Positions 32,660 to 44,139 of a stretch of DNA of 64,000 nt are shown piece by piece (position 1 is the stretch's first letter; each line of letters begins with the position of its first letter). Position numbers and translations under genes: made by a program. The stretch is from Basidiobolus meristosporus CBS 931.73. Taxonomy: Eukaryota; Basidiobolomycota; Basidiobolomycetes; Basidiobolales; Basidiobolaceae. The notes beneath the pieces are model-generated. The model was not told the origin of the DNA. It saw only the letters and a program-made list of their open reading frames with translations, and did not search any database. The DNA lies in the NCBI GenBank assembly GCA_002104905.1, contig MCFE01000145.1, positions 62,001 through 126,000 on the forward strand. The letters are read 5' to 3'.

Positions 32660-33640
32660 CATCAGACCATCCAAAGAAACACCAGAAGATATACAACTAC
32701 ACCTGAGAGACTTAAGCAACCTATCATTGGTGATGGAAACCTAACACCAGAGGGGATCTTATTATCTGAAGAAACCCTGAAAAGATATGATAAGGTTTCC
32801 TCATACAATGATAAGGAGATGGGACTCTTAAAGACATTGGCTGAAGAACCTATCAAGATTCATACAGTGCCCCAAGCACCCTGGTCATTTAAGCCTTACC
32901 AAGTGCCCAGATGACTCCAAGCTTATGCTCATGACCTACTTAAGAAGAAAATAGAGGCTGGTATCCTAGAGCCTTGCCATGGACCTTATGCTAACAGATG
33001 GCTTGTTACTAAAATGAAGAATGGAAAGCTCTGATTTTTCAAGAGATGCAACCTGCAAGTGCCATCACTGTTGGAGATGCTGCTATACCTCCATCTATTG
33101 ATGACTTTGCAGAAAGCTTTAGTGGCCACTCCATCTACTCATCATATGGTCTCTACTCAGGATATGACCAGATTCCTATACATGAGACATCAAGAGACAT
33201 ATTGCTCTCCAGGCACCATTTGGACTCTTAAGGATGACAAGACTCAGCCAAGGGGCTACAAGCTCTGTTGCTCAGTTCCAGAGATGCATGGCAAATTTGC
33301 TGTATCAGTTTATACCTGAGAAACCTGCTGTCTTTGTTGATGAGATGTGCATCACAGGATCTAAATTCCCAGACACCACTGAAGTTATGCCTGAAGTAAG
33401 ACAGTTTGTCCATGACCATATTTCAGACATTGATGCCATATTAGTAGCCATTGGGGATGCTGGATTCACTGTCAATGGTGAGAAATGTAGCTTTGGTGTA
33501 TCAGAAATACCTATAGATGGACAAATATGCAGCACCTTTGGTTGTTCACCTGGAGGCTCCAAGACACAAAAAATATGCAACTGCCTACCCCCACAAATAT
33601 ACATAAGCTTGTGGCTTTGTGGCAGCTGGTGAGTTCTTTA
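32660..33640 (+). pseudogene. gypsy-2 reverse transcriptase
   Basis: RT landmarks in order: KKKIEAGILEPCHGPYANRW near 32945, the palm block FAESFSGHSIYSSYGLYSGYDQIP near 33105-33180 where the family's first catalytic Asp (in F/YDLYSGY) is Gly, and AVFVDEMCITG near 33330 where YxDD/FxDD has become FVDE. Several frameshifts and stops are present. Both metal-binding sites are altered, so it is dead. Confidence 0.8.
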
Positions 33641-33654
33641 GGATCTGGATCCCT

Positions 33655-34195
33655 AGATTCTCTGAGATAGCAGAGCCAATCTACTGACTACAGAGAAAGA
33701 ATACCCCATTTATCTGGGGAGAAGAACAAGAAGAAGCCAGGCAATCACTAAAAGATGCCTTAGTATCTCTACCAGTTCTGTGCCCTCTTGAGTATCAGAA
33801 CACTGAATGCCCACCTATTTTGACAGTTGATGCAAGCCCTATAGAAGCAGGAGCACTACTTGGCCAAAATGATGAAGATGGCAACCTCTATGCCTGCAGA
33901 TATGAGAGCTGCTTATTCTCTCCTAGAGATCAAAGATACTCACAGATGAAGAGAGAGCTACTAGGAGTTGTGAAGATGCTGAGGAAGCTGAAGTTACAAC
34001 TCTACATGACACATTTCATCCTGGAGACAGATGCCAAGCCACTTATAGGAATGATCAACAACCCTGACCTGCCTGATGATGCTAAAAGCCAATGAATGCA
34101 TGGCTGAAAATGCTTGACTTTGAGGTCAGACATATCCCTGGCAAGACAAATGTTGTGACTGATGCACTCTCCAGGAAGGGACTATAATTATTTGA
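33655..34195 (+). pseudogene. gypsy-2 RNase H
   Basis: The open frame 33820-34095 has PILTVDASPIEAGALLGQ, YSQMKRELLGVVK and LETDAKPLIGMINN, which supply three of the catalytic acidic residues. A stop at 34093-34095 and a shifted tail (ALSRKG-like end near 34165) follow. Confidence 0.8.
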
Positions 34196-34229
34196 AGACT
34201 TGGACCCTCACTTTGATGATATGATTGAT

Positions 34230-34795
34230 GTAGAGATTTAACAGATTGCCATCAAAGACCAAGAGAGAACTGCCTGGAGCCTAATTAAAGAATATTTAAG
34301 GACACTCAAGAAACCTAATTGGATGGAAATTCATGAGTTTAGATTTCTCAAACAGAAGTCACATCACTACCATCTCAAATAAGATATTCTCTTTAAACAA
34401 GTGAAGCCTGAACTTATGCCAAGAAGAGTAGTTTCTAACCCACAAGAGCAACTGGACATCATGTCAAGTATCCATCAAGGAGTGCCGGGAGGACATAGAG
34501 GACAAGAAGCCACCTACAATACCATAGCTCAGAGGTATTACTGGAAAAATATGTACTATGATATTGAAAACTTTGTTGAGTCATGTGCAGCCTTCCAGAA
34601 GAGATCCTCCAGGCATTACAAAGAGCCACTGCATCCTACTTACACATTCTGTCTATGGCAAAAGGCAGGTAGTGACCTTGTCCAGATGCCAACAGCTGGA
34701 TCAAGGAAGTACCTGATTGTTGCTAGAGATGACCTTAGTGAATGGGCAGAAGCTCAAGCCTTGCCCAACAACAAGAGCCATATTATATGGAGATT
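34230..34795 (+). pseudogene. gypsy-2 integrase, N-terminal and core start
   Basis: Frame 34401-34892. The zinc segment is HQGVPGGHRG ... ESCAAFQK, where the second Cys of CxxC is Phe. The core begins with SDLVQMP and continues to WRF at 34795, where repeat X interrupts. The codons after 34795 in that frame belong to X, not to integrase. Confidence 0.8.
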
Positions 34796-36025
34796 TGTGG
34801 TAATGGAAAGTATTTCATTACTACAATATCTCAAAACCACCATTGCACTTATTTCTTTATTTTGCTTTTTTGCTATTGTAACACACAGGTGAAAGATCAA
34901 CAATTTACAACTTTGAAGGACAAATACTCCAGACCCTGACAAGTAATCCACCTAAGAATATCATGGCATACAGAACACACAGTAGCCAACACATGTTTTA
35001 AATTGCAGCTCATTTGAAGCAGTACTTAAGGAGTTATAACCAAAGAAGTCCATTTATTTTATATACTAGGTCACTATTGCTAGAATTACTATGGTGACTT
35101 TGACTGCATGTCACTTTTGAACCAGCCAATCAAATCACGTAATATTCTCACAGGTGCTACGCCTACAGTCAATCTGCGCCACTGCTATACTTTAGCTTTG
35201 TATCATGTGTATTGCTTATGCAATTACCAAAAAACTTTGATCCTTCAGAAATTTTATATATATGACTTCCCAAGCTGGAAAATAAAGGAGAGCCTCTCTT
35301 TCCAGAATCTCCACACTATGTTACAAGTTTAAGGTTATAAGACTTCCCCCACATCACTTACACTGTTGAGTATTCCAACTTTGCTCAGTACCACATCAGT
35401 AAAGATGCTGCAAAGCTCACAAAAATCTACTCTGAGTTCTACAAGAAACTACCACTTTTCTGTTGGAAAAGTCCCCTCTAAGAAGCCCCTTTACTCTAAA
35501 GACACCCCTTTAGTCTAAAAGCCCCTTCAGAGACCCCTTTAAGAAACCTGTTTACTCTGAAGAAGCCCCTTTAGGCACCCCTTTGGTGTAAAGTCCTCCT
35601 TAGAGACCACTACAAGAAGCCCCTTTACTCTAAAGACACCCCTTTAGACACGCCTTTAGGTCTAAAGACCCCTTCCTAGACTTCTACAACACACCCCTTT
35701 GGGCTAAAGGGGAATGCAGAATTTCTATATTAGGAAATATTCCTGCAGAAAGGAAAGTGACTTTCAAATAAGGAAAAGTTACTATAAAAGTAAATAAGCC
35801 TATTAGTCAGCAGAAGGTCAGAACACTGCTGAAGAAGTGAGAAACACTGCCTATAGTATATTTTGAGCCTAAGATTGAGGATGTTAGTGAAAGTTGTATC
35901 TTCCATTGATATATCAAACTTGCAATAAACTATTTTAGTATTAGCATACGGGAAGTTGATGTTTATTGTTGATTAGCCTCTACATTGTAGAACAAGCCCC
36001 AAACTAATCATAATACAACACAACA
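34796..36025 (+). repeat. Repeat X (LTR-like, 1.23 kb) inserted in gypsy-2 integrase
   Basis: It begins TGTGGTAATGG and ends ACACAACA (TG...CA). It is flanked by GATT on both sides (34792-34795 and 36026-36029). Removing it with one GATT restores the integrase frame, giving WRFILEDIICRFG across the junction. It has no coding capacity. A second copy lies at 16983-19590. Ends, size and duplication suit a solo LTR of a retrotransposon whose body is not in this window. Confidence 0.8.
35465..35725. repeat. Degenerate minisatellite in repeat X
   Basis: Imperfect tandem units built on CCCCTTTA and CTCTAAAGA, about 28 bp apart (for example CCCCTTTACTCTAAAGACAC at 35477 and again near 35621). The reverse copy at 17305-17470 shows the AGGGGT-type complement. 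Confidence 0.75.
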
Positions 36026-36345
36026 GATTTATACTTGAAGACATTATCTGCAGATTTGGCTGCATCCAACAGTTTGTTGCTGACAGAGCTGAGATGACAT
36101 TCCTAATGATTCAGGAGTTGTGCTCAAAGTACAAGATACACATTGCTTTTACTACAGCTTTCCATCCTCAAGCCAATTGAATAGCAGAGAGAGGACATGA
36201 ACCACTAGTAAGCTCTCTTGTCAAGACCTGTGGGAATAATACAACATGGTGGCCACACCAATTATATCTTGCACTCTGGGCAGATAGAATTACTACCAAG
36301 AGAACAACTGGATTATCACCATTTAAGCTACTCTATGGACCCCTA
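36026..36345 (+). pseudogene. gypsy-2 integrase, core end
   Basis: It continues the integrase after repeat X: EDIICRFGCIQQFVADRAEM, then FTTAFHPQAN followed by a stop and IAERGHEP (catalytic Glu present), then LWADRITTKRTTGLSPFKLL. The family motif DGGPE, with the second Asp, reads ADRAE. It is interrupted at 36345 by Plavaka-like element B. Confidence 0.8.
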
Positions 36346-36818
36346 TGAAAAATAATTTGGTCCCGCAGGTGGATCTGATCCAGATCAGCCATCTGGATCC
36401 TGCTTTGAGACCATCATGATACCAGCAGCTTGGAATTAGTGACCCTCCTAACTATCTTATGACATAATCATGACGGTGTTTTGCTAATTTTACAACCAAA
36501 TAAAAGGATAAAACCTGATGATATTTTATCAGCGCTGTGACAATATTTGCATGGTATTATTGTGGTCTTTTAGTGCTCTATAACTATTTTAAGTGGATCC
36601 AGTTGGCCTGGACATCCAATTGCCTTGTAAGGCAAGAAACTGGATGGTACTTTGATGGCCTCACTGCAAAACTCTGATAGCAATATATCAGCAGTATGAC
36701 GGTCTACCACTGGTTCTATATAATGCTACCATACCAATTTACCAAATGGTATTTTCTTTCTCTACCTCCTCTTGTGCAATTCATATACTCAACTGTAGAG
36801 TCAGCCCTCTTTATGTGC

Positions 36819-37740
36819 TTACCAACTACTACCTTGGGTATTCCACATACAATTTGAATTAAAAAAAACTATGGCCTTCTGCTTAATAACCTCTACAAAT
36901 GTGCACTCCTGCTGCAATTGACATACTTCTATCACCTCAACTTTATGGCTTTTTAGTTTAATACTTGCAAAGCTGCCATATACCTTGTACTGCTGGTAAC
37001 ATATACATCTTGCAAACATATGCTTGATTGTTGCCACTTCTGCCATGAATACCTCCGGAATATCCGCAAAGTACTTCTTGGTGTATAACCAATATATTCC
37101 TTCTCCCTACTAGATTCTAGTTCCCCTTAGAGGTGCACTCTGGCTTTTGTTTGTGTGAGTGCTGTATTGAATGGTGTAGAAGATGGCTTATGACCATTAG
37201 AAATTGGGCATCTATTGGTAGAGTTTTTCCAACAAAAATTTGTTGCTTGTTGCACCCAACCCAATTTTGCATTGCCTAACTGATTACCCATGCATTGGGG
37301 CTGCTTAGCTTCTTAATGCCATAGGCATAGGTGTCTTTATGTGCACATTTGTCCTCAGTATCTTCCAACTCTTTCTGGCTGTCCTCCCTATGCCAGCAGC
37401 AGAGATCTATGTGTTGAGCTTTATGTTTGTAGTATAGCAGTTTAAATCCTGGCACAAACTCCTCATATAACAGCTGTAGATGCATCAAGTAGGCGTTGGT
37501 GATCTGCTTCTGGACAAATATTCCTACATTGTCCACATATGACTCCCAATGCTTCCAATGTACTCTTGGCATGAATGGCTTTAAAATGCCACTTGAATAA
37601 ACACATATCCAGCTCATCCAGTCTTTGCATTTGTATTGTTGCATATGGGTAAGAGTATTGATTGAAGCCTGGGAGAAGTACTTAGGGTAGTGGATACTCT
37701 GTAATATCATATCCATTGTGCCTGGAGAAACCTACTATCT
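36819..37740 (-). pseudogene. Plavaka-like transposase, C-terminal part (element B)
   Basis: Open stretches 37276-37716 and 36819-37046 give YPKYFSQASINTLTHMQQYK, FVPGFKLLYYKHKAQHIDLC and, further on, FMAEVATIKHMFARCICYQQ ... YGSFASIKL. The second half of the FPMER-like block is deleted in this copy. Similar C-terminal regions occur in fungal Plavaka transposases. It is non-functional alone. Confidence 0.65.
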
Positions 37741-37955
37741 TGTAAATAGGGATTTGACCAGGCTCATGGTACTGTTGTTAGGAGAGATAGGCTCACAATC
37801 CATCAGTGAGCCTTCTTTGTCAGAGCTTTCACACTGCATGCCATATTCAGAAGGCTAGTTGAGCCTAAAGGAATCACAAACTCACCTGACTCAGTTTGCT
37901 CAAGGTGACAAAGACAGCCAGGTGCCAATATAGAAGTATCAACTGGCTGGCACAA
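37741..37955. other. Transposase-proximal tail of element B before Harbinger copy 4
   Basis: About 215 bp continue the Plavaka-like element without a recognisable motif, up to the TAA target duplication at 37956-37958. Confidence 0.4.
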
Positions 37956-38097
37956 TAATAGACTTGTTCTGTTGGATAGTGCCAGATCAATCTGGCACTA
38001 TAGTTTCTACCATCATGCCAGTGTCAGGTTATAGTTACTGATAACTTTACTCAATCTTATTTATGTTGCTCAGAGTAGTGCTTTCCTTGCTTTATTT

Positions 38098-38949
38098 ACT
38101 CTTGATAATGCCCCAGACACATTTCTCTCAGTGGATGTCTTCTTGTACAAATATACTCTGCGTTGATAAGTATCATAACAATTTTACCTATTCTTCAGTT
38201 TTCTCCTATATATGACTTTCCTGCATATTTAGCTGTCAGTAAGCTGAATTGCTTCATATATCCCAAAGTATGTTCTACCCTCACTCTGAAATGATTAAAT
38301 ATCTCATTGTAGAGCTTCTGCTTCCTGCTAAGCATGCTATCCCTTGGCTTCCTATAAGCTGTAATACATCCTAATCTCTGACAATCCTCTCCTACATAAG
38401 CTATGTCAGCCATACATATCTCCCCTCTACTGAATTCTGGATGATTCTCTACCCAGAGTGCTTTGTCATGCCTACTTCCAGCAAATGGCCCACCAAACTG
38501 GATGATGTTACCCTCAATGTCAGACAGTGCTTGAAACATCACACAGTGTGCCTTGTACTTGCCAGAATAAAAGTGCCTCTGCCCTCTAGAAGGTTTGTTA
38601 ATCCTGACTGGGAAGGTATCCAAAATACTCCTGATATGGAGCCTATTGCTGAACACTCTGGGATATGGAAATCTATTGGCGCTTCTGAACCAGGTACTCC
38701 AAGTTTGCTCTAAGTCATTCATACCCTCTGCAAGGTGGTTCTCCATGCTATCAGTAGGGAATGAGCACTTCTAAGACTTTTGTTGCCATGGATGGTGGGA
38801 TCAAACCTTGTAGGGCAATAGTTTTTGTTATAGCAGTGAAGCTTAACATGGGATCTCCTAGAGTAGATTGGGATTGATGGACCACAGTACTTGGTGAAGA
38901 TCTCCTCTAGTGTGTCAAAAGGAAATTCAGTAGTAGTAATGGGATTCAT
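38098..38949 (-). pseudogene. Harbinger transposase, copy 4
   Basis: Open from 38746 to 38195 with ILDTFPVRINKP (Asp) and GSRHDKALW (Asp) and RVRVEHTLGY (Glu), so the D-D-E triad is retained. The N-terminal part (38719-38949) is in another frame because of an indel near 38750 in the ENHLAEG region. The C-terminus is shifted near 38195. Inactive as read, though only lightly damaged. Confidence 0.85.
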
Positions 38950-39249
38950 GAGAAAAGACCATTCAGATGGGTAAGTTGTATTAGAATTGGTGGAGGATTG
39001 GCTGAGGTGATTTGATGCAATTGGGCATGATCAGCTTTATTTTTCTGATTTCCATTCATTATGATTAAATCCTCATTAATTACTATGTATCCCATTATTA
39101 TGTTGCAAAAATCATCCTCAAACAATGACTGGGTATTTTTATTGATGTTTAATGCACAAGTCTATAATCAAATAGGATGTCTGCAATTGAGGTGATCTGA
39201 TCCCTGTCAATTCAATTCAAGATCTATCATGCATAATATATGGGAAATT

Positions 39250-39783
39250 CAACAATCACATTAGTTTTCATATATTTTTCATATAAGACCAGGTTGATGC
39301 CAATAAACCACTCTATAAGTATCCAAATCCATCACCATGGTTCCTATACCAAGTCTCAACTCATCTTTAGTTCAACCCAGACATAACCCATCCCCCAGCT
39401 CACAAGCACAGTCTGGACCATATAAGGCAATGTTGGATCCATTCAAGTTCTTGCCAAGGTAAGCTGGTGTGATAGTCAACCGGCTTATGGGATAGTACTG
39501 ATCAGGTAAGACAAATGGGATAAAACTAAAATAAGTGTAGTAGATATATAAGGAAGTAGAAAATATGGGAATGAGCACATCTGTCAGTGGGTGTCACTGT
39601 CACCCCACTACAGCATGGCCAAGCTGCAGCATTGCACTCATCAACTAGGAGGCAAAATACTGACTACAAATACACAAGTAGCCAAGAGGATAGTCAACCA
39701 GAAAGTAGTTTAAGTGTGCAAAGTGAATTGCTACCAAATGCTTCAGTAATAATCCCTGCAAGAAAAAATCCTAGGAGAGGATG
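39250..39783 (+). pseudogene. Harbinger ORF1 of copy 4, middle replaced by LTR piece
   Basis: 39340-39458 encodes the N-terminal region. 39459-39613 is a fragment of the gypsy-2 LTR, from the GGTAAGCTGGTG point to CCACTACA. 39614-39783 encodes the Gln/Ser-rich C-terminus ending RKNPRRG, where the basic tail RKKPRRR is altered. About 800 bp of ORF1 are gone, which suggests a deletion from a solo LTR that once sat here. Confidence 0.75.
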
Positions 39784-40528
39784 ATGCAATTGCATTGAAT
39801 TGCTATTATTTGTTATGATCCAAACAATGCATTTCTTTTGCAATCTGCATTGAGCTATTGCAAATCAGTGATCACTAAATTTTTGATATGAGCAATGTTA
39901 AGGTTGACTCACAGTTGAGACAGGATCCCTATAAATAAACACCCTTCATATGTATACACCTTCTGTGGCACCAGTTCAGCCATTTGATCTGATTTGCACT
40001 CATACAATTGGTTGCATGCTAGCTATGACACCTTGTCCATTGGCTAGGATCAGGGATTTACTTGCTTAATGGGCAAAATGCAATATTTGATGGCAAATCA
40101 GGTAGCTTATGTATGGTCAAAGAGCCAATTGGGGACTGACAGCTTCAGGATACTTTTGGACCAATTAACCACTGAGATACCATCCAACGGGAGTGATGGT
40201 AACCAAAATGGTAAGTATCAGTGTAGTTTATAGTGTGATATGCATTTATTTCCATTTACATTGAAGAAACATACCCAGATACCGGATTTTACCTACCATA
40301 ATAGAGGTATCCGATTGCACACATAATGCAAGCATTACAAGTGGGTGCAATCATTTGTGCCAACCTCATTGTGTCAGATTGTGCCATAGTGTGCAAGATT
40401 GTCTCAAATGGTGCAAAGTTGTCCAAGAGCAATCCTGCCTACTGGTAGCTACAATATTGCTCCAAATCACTCTTAGAGACCACTGATCATGCCACATGCC
40501 CTGGCATGGTATGATGGAACAGGTCTAA

Positions 40529-40928
40529 TGTTGGTACAGTAGTGACCAATGAATGGTCAAGTATGACTTGGGTGGTAAAACACTAGCCATGATGCTGGTA
40601 GTACTTCCTATGCTGCCTGCATGCTTCATGGCTGAGAGGCTTGTCATAATAGCCACATGGTCTTTTTTCTCTTCTCTTACAGTGTTGAGTCAAAGTAGTC
40701 TTGTCCATGGGGCAAACAGTCTGACCTTCATCAATGTAACGCTATTATATCACTTCTTGGTCAATACTCATGTGAGCTTAAGACAGTCTTGTATTTGAGA
40801 CATTGCACCTACATGAATGTAAGATTCAATGATGACCTGCCATAGTAAGCATATAAATAAAGTTGTGGCACCACATACACACATATATGTAGCACTATTC
40901 CCCTTTGATTTGACTCACTTCCATATAT
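40529..40928. other. Element B sequence between Harbinger copy 4 and the accessory gene
   Basis: No coding feature is recognised. It may hold the promoter of the accessory gene, since a TATA-like TATAAATAA stretch lies near 40853, about 75 bp before the ATG at 40929. Confidence 0.4.
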
Positions 40929-43232
40929 ATGCTGCCAAAAAACAAAGCAAAGTTTTCTGGTTCCCAACCAAACCCCACCACTGGTGGCAACAGAAGAACA
41001 GTTGGACAACAGCTTGCTTTGACATTCAATGCAACAAGTAGGGCTACATCCAAAAAAGGCCCTGTGGACAGTGTGCCCATTGAAGGTAGTAGTGCAGACT
41101 CCTTGGGCTCTCAGTCAAGTAGGCATTTGAGAACCTTGGTGGAGCCACAAGCTGATCATTATACTCAGGTGGATGAGAATGTGGCCAACACAGTACCCTC
41201 AGTTGAAAACCAGCAAGTGGTCATGATAGTGTCATCACCATCCATATTAGCAAGTATGTTGTCAGCTCATACCAAAGCATCAATGAGGTATTAAGTGCAG
41301 TGGCTGATAGGATAGATGTAATAGCCCAGAGATACCTGAAAGTAGTCCAGAAGCAGGATGAGCAAATAATACATGTAGAGCAATCAATATCTCAGGTAGA
41401 GGAAGCAGTATCTTTGCTGCAAAGAAGGAACCCAAGTAGCTCAATGTCACAGCCAAGAGCTGAGCCATTTCCCAATGCAACAGCAGAGGAACACCATACA
41501 GTCTTTGAAGCACAACAACAGTTCCCAAAGATAAGGCCACAGTAACACCTATTGCAGAGTGGGAGGGAGACAATGTGCCGTTTCTACCAAAGCCTAAAAA
41601 TCAAAAGACATTAAAGATTTGTGAGGCCATTGAGTGCAATAATGAAGAGTCGGCTAATATACAAGAGGCTATCAGAAGTCTAGCATGCCATAATCTTAAG
41701 GCCAGCATGCCATGGGACCATGAGGAACTCAAGGTCAAGCAGAATGCACTTGACTTGTTCCATGAGCATAAATCTAGATTCAAACCTGCAAATGGATTTT
41801 GGGCCAGCATTGGTATTCTAAGAAGGTATCTCAAGAGTAATACCAGCTATCAAAGGCAGAAGAACAAGGGTGCCATGGCTAAAAACCAGCAGCTTCCTCA
41901 AGAGCCTATTAAAAGCAGAACCAAAAGCTTCAGACAAGCTTCAAAGAGATATCAGGTAGCTGGAAGAGTGCCAATTAAGGACAAGCAGGCAGACATAGAT
42001 GCACAATCACAACATTTATCAAGGGAAAATTGTAGTACCACTCAAGAAACACCCAGTCAATGTAGCAGTGAAGGACCTGGCAGTGATAAAAACCAGTTGC
42101 TTCTACAGGAGCCTGTCACAACAACCTTTCAGAGCTCAAAACAAGCAGAAAAAAACCTCAGGTTGCCTGAAGAGCTCCAGCAAGGGACAAGCAGGCCAAA
42201 ACAAATGTGTCAGAGCAGAATTTATCCAGGAGAAAATGTAGTTCTTTACAAGAAGCACTCAAACTAGACAACAGTGAAAGACCTGACAGTGATAAAGGAA
42301 AAGGTTAAGGGAAAAGTATCCACCCAAGCCTGAGACAGAGAGTTATTCAAAAAAACTGCAGTTCTTGCCACTAACACTGCAAGCCCAGAACAGACTGAAT
42401 CCCATCATAGCCGAGAAGAATTACCAACAAGAAAACAGCTGTTTTCAGCAGAGTTGGAAGTGCTGTTACAAGTCTTGGTATAAGAGTTGTAGAGGAATAG
42501 GGAGTTTAGCTAGTATTGTATTCACTAAAACTTGAACTGATTTTTATTGAAGTTCCAGCAGCTCCTTATATACATTTTGCCAGATCAATTGCTGACTAAT
42601 TGTATTTCCTAATGTAGGTTGTGGCTGAGGACTCATTTGATTGCATCATCATCACCCAATAAGATCCTACTTAATATATCTATTTCTGTCTGATAAGGAT
42701 CTGCTGATTCATTAGCTGACTAATGCTACTGATTTCATAGATAATACTGATATACTGATAACCTAAACATATACTAATTAATTTGACTAAAAACTGATAT
42801 AACTTAAACATTCAAGCGGCAGATCATAACAGTGCAGCCAGTTGAGCTACACTCCAGAAAGGTAGATGAGTTTGCTACAAATGGCAATTGTCTACCACAG
42901 CCTCCATTGTTGACAGAGTGGAGATCCCACTAACGGACAAGGCTACACTGTCAAGAGCCCAAAAGACTATCACAATGCTTTCAGTGGAGTTCTGGAACAT
43001 TTATAAGCACACCAGGAGGTTGCAGCACTTCTTCAGGAGCAGTGCTCAAGAAAATGCACTGGAATATTGCAAGTATTTATTGCAAGGAATGACAGATGAG
43101 GTGCTAGACCTTGTAGTGCCAGCTGAAGACCAAGACATGTGGAAACCAGTGAATGAACAATGGCATAAAGCTGTTGGGCTCCCAACAAAGTTGTGGAACC
43201 AGAGCATTAGTGCAGAAATACTTACCAAGTAG
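40929..43232 (+). pseudogene. Accessory protein gene of Plavaka-like element B, unknown function
   Basis: Three consecutive plus-strand frames (40929-41294, 41300-41545, 41575-42267) and a fourth after the solo LTR (42888-43232) read as one gene with shifts near 41270 and 41550. The N-terminal 120 residues are Ser/Gln/Pro-rich. Residues about 120-165 (DVIAQRYLKVVQKQDEQI) look like a coiled coil. A helical Lys-rich block follows (FHEHKSRFKPANGFWASIGI), then a Gln/Ser/Lys-rich stretch with repeated KNQQLPQEP-like units, then a helical C-terminus (LSVEFWNIYKHTRRLQHFF). It resembles no family I know. A relic in element E (28140-28960) shows it belongs to the transposon. It could equally be an acquired host gene. 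Confidence 0.55.
42464..42831 (-). repeat. Solo gypsy-1 LTR in the accessory gene
   Basis: 368 bp, TGTTACAAGTC ... GATCATAACA, flanked by GTGC on both sides (42460-42463 and 42832-42835). The paralogue without the LTR reads TTGGAAGCGCGGCTG near 28359-28373. Confidence 0.93.
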
Positions 43233-43679
43233 TGGATTTAATAGAGTTACTTGTTGAGTGTGGGGTTGGGCTTAATGTTAGTCTAGGGTACAGGGACTTG
43301 TGTAGGTCAATATAATTGGCAATTGAGGTACAACAGAAGTTTCAACTGAAATAAATCAATTTGTATGCATGAGAAGTTAGACAAATGGTTGAGTCAGGAA
43401 GTAAGGAGTGTGAAAAAGAGGAAATAGCCAATCAATGCACACAAACATAGGAGGCAATAGAGTGTCCAGCATCAGAAAGTGAGCAAATTAGCAGGGAACC
43501 AAACAAAAGCCACTTATACACTGTTGTGATTAAAAATTTTGTCAAAGTTTTTTGTAAAATCTGGGGTGCAATTATTTTTCAACAGTCTCTGGATGGTGTC
43601 CTGATAGGATCAGTACCTGTTAGTCACAAGACTTTAACTTTGTGATGGCCTTTTGGCAGGATCATCTTATTAATTTCTC

Positions 43680-44120
43680 ATAGGGGGTTATGATTGCATA
43701 CTACCAGTTGAGTTAGACACAGTCACTTAGAACTCATTGGATAGGAAATCTAATATGCAGACTGAAGACCTCCTAACCACTTGTACAGAGCAACTTCATC
43801 ACTATGACCTAAACATTAAAAGAGCTGCTGAACAACTTAAGGATACATGGCTGAAGAACAAAGTACCCTTTGACAAGTGACACTCAACAAGACTGAAGCC
43901 ACTATTGCTAGGAGACCCAGTATTACTATATGATTCCACCTTGGACAAGCTATGGTGTTGGAAATTTGACAACAAATGGACTAGCTCCTACCTCATTTCC
44001 AGAGTGATTGGAAATGGAAGTTATTACATATCTGAGCTTGACAACACCCAGATGAGAGCACCAGTTACAGGGAACCAACCTATGTTATTCAAGCATAGGG
44101 ACTTTACACATCTGGATTAA
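43680..44120 (+). pseudogene. gypsy-2 integrase C-terminus
   Basis: It resumes after element B with YDCILPVELDTVT, then TEDLLTTCTEQLHHYD and NKVPFDK followed by a stop, then LGDPVLLYDSTLDK and FDNKWTSSYLISRVIGNG, the last corresponding to the GPY/F-type module. Frame 43905-44120 is open to its stop. Confidence 0.82.
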
Positions 44121-44139
44121 TTTGTTTTGACTCAAGCTC

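Larger units (their letters stand above)
37959..40525 (-). mobile_element. Harbinger copy 4, internally deleted
   Basis: The right terminus TAGACTTGTTCTG is at 37959 and the left terminus CAGGTC ends at 40525. It has a perfect TAA duplication (37956-37958 and 40526-40528). It contains the transposase (minus), the ORF1 start, a 155-bp gypsy-2 LTR piece (39459-39613) where the middle of ORF1 should be, the ORF1 end and the left block. CpG sites are mostly decayed. Confidence 0.88.
36346..43679 (-). mobile_element. Plavaka-like element B (with nested insertions)
   Basis: Its left end CCCTATGAAAAATAATTTGG is at about 36350 and its right end TTTCTCATAGGG at about 43670-43680. It carries the transposase C-terminus on the minus strand near the left end and the accessory gene on the plus strand near the right end. 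Passengers are Harbinger copy 4 (37959-40525) and a solo gypsy-1 LTR (42464-42831). The middle of the transposase is missing. Across the element the gypsy-2 integrase frame can be rejoined (LLYG then YDCILPVELD). Confidence 0.8.

Noticed and set aside
33305-33604. 99-codon minus-strand frame
   Set aside because: It is antisense to the gypsy-2 RT palm region, which matches the family on the plus strand.
34796-34892. Continuation of the gypsy-2 integrase frame into repeat X
   Set aside because: The codons after 34795 are X sequence; the true integrase continues at 36030.
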